From an uncultured Pseudomonadota bacterium (GTDB taxonomy: Bacteria; Pseudomonadota; Gammaproteobacteria; Steroidobacterales; Steroidobacteraceae): a stretch of DNA of 64,000 nt. Below, piece by piece: positions 49,087 to 59,900 of the stretch; the stretch's first letter is position 1; each line of letters begins with the position of its first letter. The stretch is taken from positions 113,887-177,886 of the forward strand of contig CAIYLH010000115.1 of the NCBI GenBank assembly GCA_903927005.1. Reading direction: 5' to 3'. The translations under genes and the position numbers were made by a program. The notes below the pieces were generated by a model, which was given only the letters and a program-made list of their open reading frames with translations, made no database searches and was not told the DNA's origin.

Positions 49087-50839
49087 GTCGGGCGACGAAC
49101 TCGTCCAGGAAGACGCGGTTCTCGCTCACGATCGACTTGATGCGGGTGTTCAGCCAGTTGTAGCCGAACAAGGCGGGAATCGCGACGGTAAGCCCCGCGA
49201 CCGTCGCCGCAAGCGCCGCGGCGGTACCCGGGGCGATCGCGTTGATGTTGACGTCGCCGGAGATCGCAATCGCCGCAAAGGTGATCATGACGCCGATCAC
49301 GGTGCCCAGCAGGCCTAGGAACGGGCCGCCTGAGATCGCGATCGTCAGCAGCACCATGCGCGCCGACAACCTCTGGTGCGCGCGCGTCTGGGTCGCGTCC
49401 ATAGACGCCCGGATCGCCTCGATCGACTGTGCCGAGAGCTTAATCTGCTCGGTGGAAATCGCCTTGCCATGCAGCAACCGCTTGAATAGCTCCTCGGTGC
49501 CGGTAACGTACAACTGATGCAACGTGGAGCCCACGTGTGCCTCGACATCACCCGCGGTGCCGTCAGCCTTGCGCTCCTTGGCGCCAAGCGCCGTGACGTC
49601 AGTGCCGAGCTTGCGGAACTCCTCAAGGAAGCGCTCGTTGGCCCGCTCCGTACGACCCAGGTACAGCGCCTTCATCGTCATGATCACCAGCGCAACCACG
49701 AGCATCATCAGGCAGATCACGATGATCACCCAACCGTCCACGGTCAGGTTCTTGGCGATGGTGACGAAGTAGGAGCCCTGCCCGCCCTCCTTCTGGCCGT
49801 CCGCGCCATACTGCACGAGCGAGGCATCAGGCCCCTGCCCGCGTGCCGAGGCCCGGATCCAGTCGGCCGAACGCACCACGTGCGCAACGCCAACCTCGTC
49901 CACTTCGCCGACCAAGCCCCGTCCGCCGGCCGATGCCGCACCCACGGTCAGCGTGGCGGCAAGATCGGTTGCAGGCGCTGCGGCGGAACCTGCGACAGTG
50001 CCGTCGATGTACAGCGTCAGCTGGCCGCTTGCCACCGTGGCGACCAATTGGTGCCACTGGCCAACCTCCAGATCCGTACCCGCCGTCGCATTGACGCCTA
50101 CGAGGTGCGCCGCGGCACGTACGCCATCGATACCGACCAGCAACTCTTTTGCGCCGTCGCCAAGCGCGAGCACCACCGCATCCTTCTGCGGCTGGTCGAT
50201 CTTGACCCAGGCGCTGGCGGTGTAGCCCTTGGCAGCCACCAGTTGCAGGCTGGGCGATGCCGTTACGTGCAGGCTCTGCGTGCCGGAGAACTTGGCGCCG
50301 GCACCTGCGAACGACGCCGGCACAGCCTCGGCGGTCGAGGCCGCGGCGTTGTTCTTGTACGCGGTTGAGTCCTGCGGCAGGCCCTCCCCGCCAAAGTGCA
50401 GCACGACCGCCTGGTCGGCGTCGTATGTGCCGCCGGCGTCGCCCGCGACGACGGCGTCCGGATTGCCGTAGTAAACGTAAATCTTGTCCGTCTTCGCGCC
50501 GCCAGCGAGCTTCGGCACGAGCACCCACAGGAACGCCATCTGGTTCTGCGCGTCATAACGCTCGAAATGGAACTTCAGCGGCGTCTTGTCATCACCGTTG
50601 AGAACGCGGAAGTCCGAGCCGTCGGGCTTGGTGTCGGCGAAGTAGCCGAAGTTACCGGTCGACAGGCGGATCAGCACCGGCACTTCCGCCGGGCTTCCTG
50701 CGACATCGGCGCCGGTCGCGCTCAGATCGAAGCTGATCTCCTTGCGGAACTTCCAGTCGCCGTTCCACCAGGAGCCGGCCATCGCCACCGGCGGAACCAT
50801 CAACAGCACGAGCGCGAGCGCCCGAATCAGAACCTTCAT
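49067..50839 (-). CDS. DUF2341 + LamG/ConA-like domain fused to MotA/TolQ/ExbB proton channel
   Basis: Signal peptide; WWNGDWKFRKEISFD...VPVLIRL (DUF2341 type), YTASAWVKIDQPQ...WHQLVATVASGQLTLYIDGTV (LamG-like), C-terminal GPFLGLLGTVIGVMITFAAIA...GTAAALAATVAGLTVAIPALFGYN (ExbB). Confidence 0.88.
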   Translation of the reverse strand: MKVLIRALALVLLMVPPVAMAGSWWNGDWKFRKEISFDLSATGADVAGSPAEVPVLIRLSTGNFGYFADTKPDGSDFRVLNGDDKTPLKFHFERYDAQNQMAFLWVLVPKLAGGAKTDKIYVYYGNPDAVVAGDAGGTYDADQAVVLHFGGEGLPQDSTAYKNNAAASTAEAVPASFAGAGAKFSGTQSLHVTASPSLQLVAAKGYTASAWVKIDQPQKDAVVLALGDGAKELLVGIDGVRAAAHLVGVNATAGTDLEVGQWHQLVATVASGQLTLYIDGTVAGSAAAPATDLAATLTVGAASAGGRGLVGEVDEVGVAHVVRSADWIRASARGQGPDASLVQYGADGQKEGGQGSYFVTIAKNLTVDGWVIIVICLMMLVVALVIMTMKALYLGRTERANERFLEEFRKLGTDVTALGAKERKADGTAGDVEAHVGSTLHQLYVTGTEELFKRLLHGKAISTEQIKLSAQSIEAIRASMDATQTRAHQRLSARMVLLTIAISGGPFLGLLGTVIGVMITFAAIAISGDVNINAIAPGTAAALAATVAGLTVAIPALFGYNWLNTRIKSIVSENRVFLDEFVARLAEQFA

Positions 50840-50859
50840 GCCTACTCCCCGTGGCTCAG

Positions 50860-50875
50860 CCCCGCAATCGCGGGG
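50860..50875 (-). repeat. Intercistronic hairpin between exoprotein and exbB-like gene
   Basis: CCCCGC-AATC-GCGGGG, perfect 6-bp stem in the 78-bp gap. Confidence 0.5.
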
Positions 50876-50917
50876 GAGCTAATTGTCGAAACCCGATGTG
50901 AAGACCACGTGACCGGA

Positions 50918-53900
50918 TCAGTTATGGCGTTGCCGCCGCATGCACTCGACGTCGTCCGGCCGGCAAACGTCCTCGCCGAGGCCGAGCACGAACACCTCGA
51001 GCCAGTTCAGCGCGGTTTCGGCCAGCGGCGCCTTGTTCGCGGCCCGCTCACCGCCCTCCACGCCACCGCCGTTGAGTCCGCTCGCCGCGGTGCCGGAACT
51101 CGCTGCCGCCGAAAGACTGGCACCGAGCCCTGTGGACTGCACTGGCACGCCGACCGCGGTACCGCTGAAGCTGATGTTGCCGGCGCCGAGCACCGCGGTC
51201 GCGCCGATGGTCAGGTTGCCCGCCACGATACCGGCGTCGTTTGCGTTTACGACACCGTGCGGCGCGAACAGGTCGACGTCACCCGGGGACGTCCCAACCG
51301 AGGTCGCGATGGTCTGGATGCCGCTGCCGGTGAGCGCCGCGGGGAACACCTCAACGATCTGACCGTTGCTGTCGACTCGGATCACCGGCGGCGGGGCCGA
51401 AATCGCGGTCTTCGCACCGCGGCCGGCGTCGATGTTGCCCTCGGTCGACCAGATCAGGATGTTGCCGCCGTTGGCGGCGAACACGCGCGACTGGTTGACC
51501 TGCACGTCCGTGTACGCCACCGCACTGACGGAGCCCGTGCCCTGCGCGACGATGCCCAGCTGCGCCGGCGTCTTGCTGATGCCGAACGTCGAAGGCGCCG
51601 CCGCGAGTCCTACGTTGATCTGGCCGCCCGGGGCGTACAGGTCGATGTTGCCGCCCGACAGCGTGTAGATACGACTGAAGTACAGCAGGATGTCGCCTGC
51701 GTTCGGGTTCGTCTGCCCTGCCGCGAGGTCCGGGTTGCTGCCAGGGAACAGCGTCTCCAGCGCGGCGAAGGCCCGGCTATAGTCGTTGTGGCCAGCGCCC
51801 GCCGCCGCCGCCGAGCGGCCGCCGGTGCGTAGCTCGGCGAGGAACAGCTTCTCGATCAGCCCGGCCTGCAGGTTCTGGCCCAGCGCCTGGAACGCGGCAA
51901 GCGCCGCCGCCTTCGACAGCGGCGCCGCGCCGGTCACCGTCGTCAGGTAATCACTCAACTGTTTATCGTAAGCCGCAGAACCGACGAGGTATTTGTCGAT
52001 AAACGCCGCGTACTGCGGCGCACCGCGTACCCCTGCAATCACACTCAAGTCTGCGCCCGTCGAAGGCAGCGAGGTATTGCTCAGGTTGCCCGAGGTCGTC
52101 AACCCAAACGAGGTCAGCAGGTTCAGGTCCCGCCCCGCCTGCACCAGCACCTCACCGGGCCCGCTGAAGTCCACCGAGCGCGAGTTCTGCAGCAGCAAGC
52201 CGGCGTTGGAGCGGCCCGCGTCGTAGATGATGTCGCGGCCGGCGACCACCGAGTCGACGCTGTCGGGAGCAATGTTCTGGGCATTCAGGCCCAGGTCGCG
52301 GATGTCCCGGCCGGCATAGATGTCGATCGGCTTTGCCGAAAGGATCATCGAGCGATTGCCGATATCGCCCGGCTGCAGCGCCACATCCCCGGTCAGCGCG
52401 ACGATCCGGTTCGGAACGGTGTCAGCCAGGCCGTCCTCAGCATAGGCCCCGCCATGCAGCAGCCCGATCGCGTGCGTGCCGTCAAGGTAGTAGCTGCTGG
52501 CGTCCAGCAAGCTCAGCGACGCGAGCGAAACCCCCGGCGACATCGGCACACCGATCAGGGCGGGATCCATGTCGGACTGCGTGAGGTGCAAGCCACCGCG
52601 CCCGGAGGGCGAGACGAACAGCACCGACTGCGCGCCGAACAGGTTCAGCGTGCCATGTGCCGACGGCCACAGGTCCATGCTCGCCTGCACGATCACGCTG
52701 CCGGACATCGCTACAGCAGTGAGATTGGGCGCATAGGTATGCAATGCAGGCGCATAGCCACTGAAGAAGCCGGTGAACGACATGGCCGACAGTGACGCGG
52801 CCAGCGCATCAGTAGAATCGGTGCGGTTGGCGAATACGACGTTGCCGCCGGTCGAGGTCACCGACACCAGGCTCTTGTCGGTATAGGTGGAATAGAACTC
52901 CGCCTGCACCGCGTTGCCGACCGGCTGGAACGACGAGCGCGGCATCAGGGTCGGGTTGAGGACGGTTTCAACGGTCGCGGTACGGCGCGACTCGACGCTG
53001 AACACGCCGCCACCGAGCGCAAGCACCGGGTTCAGCGCCGCGCTGCGGGCGCCGGCGGAACCCAGCATGACGCCGCCGCCAGCAGTCAGGCTGGCCCCGT
53101 CCGCCATGCCGAGGAACTTGCCACCGCGAATGTCGCCGCCAGCAGCGACGCTGAGCAGGCCCGAGCCCCAGCTCTGCGTCACGGTGCCGCTGGCAGTGCC
53201 ATCGCCTATAGGCACGCCCGTCGTGGTGACGTTCGCACCCAGGTCGAGAATGTTGCGGCCAGCAACGACACTGACATCGCCACCGCCAAAGGCACCGATG
53301 CCCTGCTCGAAGTTGCCGTAGGACACGAGCCACGCGCTGGCGTTATAGCCCCCTGCCGCGGAGGCACTGGTACCGGCGCGCCACAGCCAGTTCGAGTACA
53401 GCTGGTTGCTCAGCGCACCGACCACATCACGCCCGACCGCGATACTGACGTTGCCGCCACCGCTGGCATAGGCGTTGCCCTGCAGGCCGGAGTCGAAATC
53501 GAACAGCGGCAACCCAAGGGGGCTGCCCTCACCGACCGTATAGATGACAGAGGCCTGACTGGCGAGAGTCAGGTCACGCCCGGCGGCAATGTCGATGAAA
53601 CCCGTGCCGGTCCGAATGAAGGTTGGCGCATTGACTCCATTGAAGTCGCTGGGTAGACCGGCCGCGACCACCAGATTACCGGCCGAGGGCGCCAGCCGGT
53701 CGAGACTGCTAACAGCAAGCGGTTGGCTGGACGCAAGGTCGGCGCCGGCAGCAAGCCGGTAGGACCAGGACTTGCCGAAGCCGGGTATCAGGAAGTAGCC
53801 GTTGTAGGGGTCGAGGCCCTGGAATCCGTCCGACAGCGACTGATCAACGTAGAAACTGCCGGCAGCGCGTACGGTCAGCGCACCCGGGGTCATGCCGGTG

Positions 53901-56900
53901 TCGCCGAAGCGCCAGGCGGACAGATCCCACGGCGAGGACAGCCGCAGATCGCCCGTCGAACGCAGCTCGAGGCCCGGCACCACCGAAAAGGCAGGGTCCG
54001 CGCCGCGCCCGAGGGCGCTGGTTATCGCACTGGCATTGGCCATGAACGCAGCGGCGTCCGCGTACCAGGGGTTGGACGGATCCGCCGCCACCTGCGCAGC
54101 ACCCACGGATCCTGCGACGGCATACGACTGATAGCCCTCAATGACGAGCTGCGACGCACCGCTGATAGCCCCGTCAAGCGTCAGTTGATGACTGGCCGGA
54201 TCAGTGTTGAGGACGGAGTTGACGCTGCCGCGCGGCAGCCGAACCCAGACCGTTCCGGTCGATGTCGGCGTCGAGTGGCCTGCCGAGTTCGAGACGCCGC
54301 CGACCGACAACTGCGATGCACTGCCCAGATAGACCGCTGCGGTCGCGGACTCCAGCATGATCGTGCCGCCGCGCGTGGCGCTGGCGGTCGCATCCGCACG
54401 AATCGCACCGTTGACGCGCACGTCGCCGGAGGCGGCGAGCGTCACGCCATGCCCTGCAGGACCCGACGCATCGATGCTGCCAGCGACAGTGATGGAACCC
54501 TGATCCGCGGTCAGTTGGACATCGCCCGTGCGCAGATGATCCCCAGTGGCCAGCACAAGGTCACCAGGCCCACGGAGTCGCGCATTGAGCGCGCCGGTAA
54601 AGCCCGCTGCGCCATTGATCGCGACCAGCGACGGCATCGAGAACGACGCTGCATCAACGGTTAGCGCAGCACCCGACGCACCGCTGCCACCGGAACCCTT
54701 CAGGTGGCCGTCTAACGCCGCGTTGCCATGCGAAGCGACCAGTACCAGCGCACCGCCCGCTCCTGAGCCCGTCCCTGCCGACACATCAATGGTCGCGCCA
54801 GCATCAATCGCGACATTGCCGGCATTCGCGGTCAGGCTGACGAGGCCGCCCCGAGCGCTGACGGTTTGGCCGTCGAAGGTCTGTGCAAAGCCCGCCGCCT
54901 CGAGCTGCGCGTGACTGCCGAGGGTGACATCGCCGCTGGTCGCGGTCGCGACGATCTGCCCCCCCGGCATCCGAATCGCCGCATCCACCGCAACGCTGGT
55001 TCCCTGCAACTGGTAGCGGCCACCTGCCCCCGCCACGATCGGTGCGGAGCCGGCGACGGGCGCCGACGATGCGATCGACAGTGCGCCGGTGCTGGTCAAC
55101 GACATATCGACCGCGCCTGAGGACGCCAGGGTCGGTGTGGTGATCGACAAGGTGCCGGCGCTGGTAAACGCACCATCCCCGACAGCAACCACCCCGCGGG
55201 TTGCGGTGATCGACGTGCCGGCAACACCGGTCACCGCGAAGCCACCACCTGACAGGTCCAGAGTCGCCGCTGAAATCGTCAGGCTGCCGGTACCAGCAGT
55301 GGCGTTAAGGCCGCTGGCCGTCGGTCCGCCCAGCACAACGTCTTGCGCGTTGATCGTAAGGCTCGCCCCGGCCGCCTGCGCGCTGAGTCCAGGCGCGAGC
55401 AACGCGAGGCGGTCCAGCGCCAGAGTCGAATTGCCAAAGAACTGCACGCCATTCGGCGAGGACAGCTCGAGGTTCGCGCTCGCAAGGCCGGCGATCAACT
55501 CGGGTGTCAGCGCAAAACCGGAAAAGCCGACCGGCACTGGGCCGACGCCGATCAGGGTGGAGCTGAGCCTAACGCTCGCGCCAGCGGCATCGAGGGTGCC
55601 CTGAAACACCAGCGAGCCGCCCGAGTTGAAGGCGATCGATCCGGTGCCAGCCAAACGCGCACCGCCCGCCACGGTCACGCTGCCGACGCCGCCGGTACCG
55701 TTGATCACCAGGCTCTGCTGAGCGCCGGTCGACGTGCGCAGCAGTGCCGTGCCTGACTGGATGAACAATGGCGTCTCGACCGCGACCACCGCACCTTGCG
55801 ACTCGACGTTGGCGCCAGCGGCCAGCTGCACCGAACTGCGGCCGGCCAGAAGGATCTCCTGTCCCACCAAGCTCGCGTCGCCGGCGATGATCACGTTGGA
55901 GGAGCCGACAGTAAGGGTGGCGCCACCGGCGACAGCGGTGCGCGTTCCACCGAGCAGCAGCGACTCCGCCCCAAGCGCATTGAGCTGCGTCGGATCGAGC
56001 GTGACATAACCGGTTGGGGCATTCGCCGCAGTGGCACTGACGTACAGGTTGGCGCTGGACAGGTCGACGTTCGCGCCGCGCGTGCCGGCGCCGAGGTGCG
56101 CGCTGTTGACGGTCCCTGCGAGTGTCGCGGACAGGGTTGCGTTGATGGCGAGGCTGCCCGCGTCCTGCGGCAGCCTGGGCACCGGCAGACCGGCGCTGCT
56201 CGCCTGGCTGCCGAAGAACGTGTTCGCTGAGGTGAGCACGTAGCTGGCCTGCTTGTACGCATAACTGCCAGGCATCACATCGAAGCCCGAGCTGCGCGTA
56301 TCACCAAGACCGGTGTTGCCGTAGACGCGATAGCCGGACATTACGACGCTGCCGTCGAACTGGGCCAGCGGTGCAGACGCCGCGATGTCGGTGTAGCCCG
56401 ACACGGCCTTGACCAGGAACGCTCCAGGCAGCAGCGCATAGCGTGCCGGCAGCAGTGTATAGACGCCCGCGGCAAGGCCGTTGCCGCCAGCGAGGTACAC
56501 GCTCGCGCCAGCCACGAGCGAGGCGCCTTGCGCTGCCAGCGGATCGCCCGGCATCACTGACAACTGCTTGCCTGGTAGTACCGCATAGAGGTTCGGGTTC
56601 ACCACGTTCGACAGCACGTCGTGCGTCCCGCCTACACCGGCGGTAAACTCGAATGCAGCAAGGTCGCCCCCGCCGGAAACGTCGATGGTGGCGCCAGCGG
56701 CGATGTTCACCGTCGCGCCACTGATCAACAGCTGCTTTTGCGGCGGCAACGCCGACCCGGAAGTCCCGTACACCTGCGTCACGTTAGGGGTCAGCGGATA
56801 GATCCAGTCGAGTCCGCCCTGCGTCTCGCCAAAGAGAACCTCAAGGCCAGCCCCGGACACCGAGGTCACGCTGCCGGCCAGAAGATTGACCGTCGGCGCG

Positions 56901-59900
56901 ACCAGCGACACGCTGCCGAACGGCGCGCGCACGTAACCGGCGTCGTCGATCTGCTTGGCCATCAACTTCAGGTTGCCGCCGGCGCTGTAAGCCGCCCCCG
57001 CCATGCCGGGCGCCGTCTCGATGGTCAGCCGCCCGAGCTCAGAATCGATCGACGGCAGCTGGATCGTGTAGCTGCTAAGCGAAGTCGGGTAGATCTGCTG
57101 CGCGACCAGGTCCAACGCACCGGCACTGACCATCTGGCCGACGTAGCTCGTAGCGCCCTGCAACTGCACACCGACCGTACGCAGATCGCCGCTGGAGGCC
57201 AGATGCTCGGCCGCGAACCCGGACAGCGAGAAGGCACCGACGAGGTCGAGCGTCCCGGCACTGACGGCGAGCGTTGCCTCACCGGCGAGGGGCGCACCGT
57301 TGATCAACTGAGTCTGCAGGTCGCTCGAACCCAGCGCCACGTACGGCGCGGAAAGAGTCACCGTGCCCGTTCCGAGGCCGTGGATATCCGGCGCGTTGAC
57401 GATCAGGCCGATGCGCGGCGACAGCGTGACTCCGGATTCGAAGGCAACCCCGCCAACCGCGACGGCAACGGGCACCGAGCCGGTATTGGCGAGCAGGTCG
57501 CCGGCCAGCAGTCGGATCTGGTCGAAGCCAGCGGCATTGATGAGCGGCGCGGCGATCCGCCCCTGGCCATTGAGCGCGAGCGGAATTATCGCCCCCTCTG
57601 CGATGCCCACCGGCATTTCAGCGGCGGTGATCGTCAACACGCGCGGCGTCGACGGGAACGACACGACGGATCGGGACGCGCCAGTCCCCAAATCACCGTT
57701 CACCGAGACCGACAAGGAACCGCCGGGCGCATGAGCGCTGGTCGCCGAAGCGCCGGCGCCACCGTCGGCATGCATCGTCGCGTCGAACTGGATGCCCTCT
57801 GCGCCAAACAGCGTGATAGCGCCGCCGGCCGACGCAACGTCCATGCGGGTATAGGCCGCACTCGAACTGCCGCCACGGATATCCAGCAGCCCTTCGGCGC
57901 CGCTGGCATCAAGCTCCGCCCCGGGCAGCGCCATGAGGTAGCCCGCTTCAGCGAGTAGCGAGATGCTGCCGCCGCCGAGAATCCGGCCCGAGTACAGCCC
58001 TTGGGCACTAGGCGTGTAGATCACCGTACCACTAACATCGATGACGGCATCCGCGCCAAGCCATAGCGCTTGATCCGACCGAAGCCCCAGCGGGTTCGGA
58101 AGCGTGAGCACGTCGAGCGTAATCGTGCCGCCCGGCGCCACCAGGCGGCCATCGTCCAGGATCCGGGAATCGGTCCGCAGGGTGATGGAGCCGAGCGCAT
58201 CGGTGCTGATGGAGGCGCCCGCGGCGATGTACAGGTCGCCATGCGGCGCCGTCGGATCCGGCGGCGTGGTGCTGGCGAGAGTCAGGCTCGCCGGCGCGCG
58301 AACGTAATCCGGCAGCAGCACCCGCTCAGCCAATTGGGATAGCGAGTCTGCCTGCGCCACCTGCGTGATCCCGGGCGATAGCTTCAGGTTCAACTGCGAG
58401 ACGTGCACATTCACATCGCTCGCCACCTCGAGCCCCGTCGTGGTCGAACTCAACGACAGTGAAGCGAACCCATAATCGGTCAGCAACGACGGCTTGATGC
58501 CGATGGCGGCCGGGTCCGCACACGCCTGGCTGGAAAGGCACAGCGCTGGCAGCGCGACCGCCAGCGACCCGCCGCTGGCGAGCGCGTATCCCGTCAGCGT
58601 CGGCGCGAAGACCGTCTGCAGAAACGGTGAGTTAGAGTAAACGCCGGGTTTATCGGTAATGGAGATCGAGCCACCCTTACCGCCAACAATGCCACCAGCC
58701 GCGGTCCCCTGCGCGCCGCCACTGACATCGACCAGGAAACCAGCCGGCATCACCAGCGAGCCGCCGGTCACAGACAGCGCGACCTTTCCGCCCGACGTGA
58801 ACAGCGGCAACGTCGGCCCACCGACCATCGGGTTGTCGTTGATCCACTCACCGCCGACCTGGATCGCGGCGCCGCTGGTCGTGTACAAGCCCGGCAGCGG
58901 CAGCCCGAGGTCGCCGTCGAAGCGCACTGTCGGCAATGCCGTCAGGCTGACGGTCCCGCCGGGAGCTGAAATCACACCCCCGAGGCCAATTCGCCCGGCG
59001 GTGAACGAGACTGCACCGCCCGCGCCCGGCGCAAGCGTAAGCCCCGGGTTAACGTAGATAGAGCCTTCTGCAAAGACCGCCAGGCGCGAAATGCCCGCCT
59101 CGCCCAGCGCATCCGGACTGAGTACGCTGACATAGCCGGCAGGCAGCACATCCCGCAACGGGTCGAATGCCGCGCCCAATCCGTTCGTCAGTGTCGGCAG
59201 CACCGCGCCGTAGCCAAACGCGAGATTACCGAGCACCTCGGTCTGGGACGAATCGGTTACCGCCTGCGAGTTTCCGAGGATCAGCTGTCCGCCGAGTGGC
59301 GCCTGATCGAAGGAGCGGTAGAGTTGCCCTGCCGGCACCGCGGTAGGAATCAGGCGCTGCAACGGGCCCGTCGTGGCGTGACCGGCGATCGAGCCGTCGA
59401 GGATCATGCCAGGCGCAATGATCGAAAGCGTACCGGCGTCCTTGCCTTCAACATACCCGGCCGTGTAGACGCCCCGCGGGTCGCGACCGAACGAGGCTGC
59501 GCTGACCGCCGTGCCCCAATGGGGGTCACTGACACTGATGCTATCGAGGGTACCGACGTAGGCGCGGCTGGGATCGGCCGCGTTGATGTTGTAGGCCACG
59601 CCGTTCGCGCCGAGCAGCACGCTGCTCCTGACGTAGCCGGACTGCCAATCGATCTGGCCACCCGACAGGTCGATCTTCGCACCCTGGCTCACGATCACCG
59701 AGCCGGTCGAGGACATGGTCACCGTACCACCGGTGAGGTTGCGCTCGAAGACGTCGCGGCGAATCGTCGACACGTCACCGGTCAGATCCGCCACCGGCGT
59801 GCCGACCCAGGCGTTGCCGTTGGCATCGACGCCGTGGTTACGCATGTCGACCCAAACGGTCAGTCCACGCAGCGGACCGTCTCGTTGCGCAGGATTGTCG

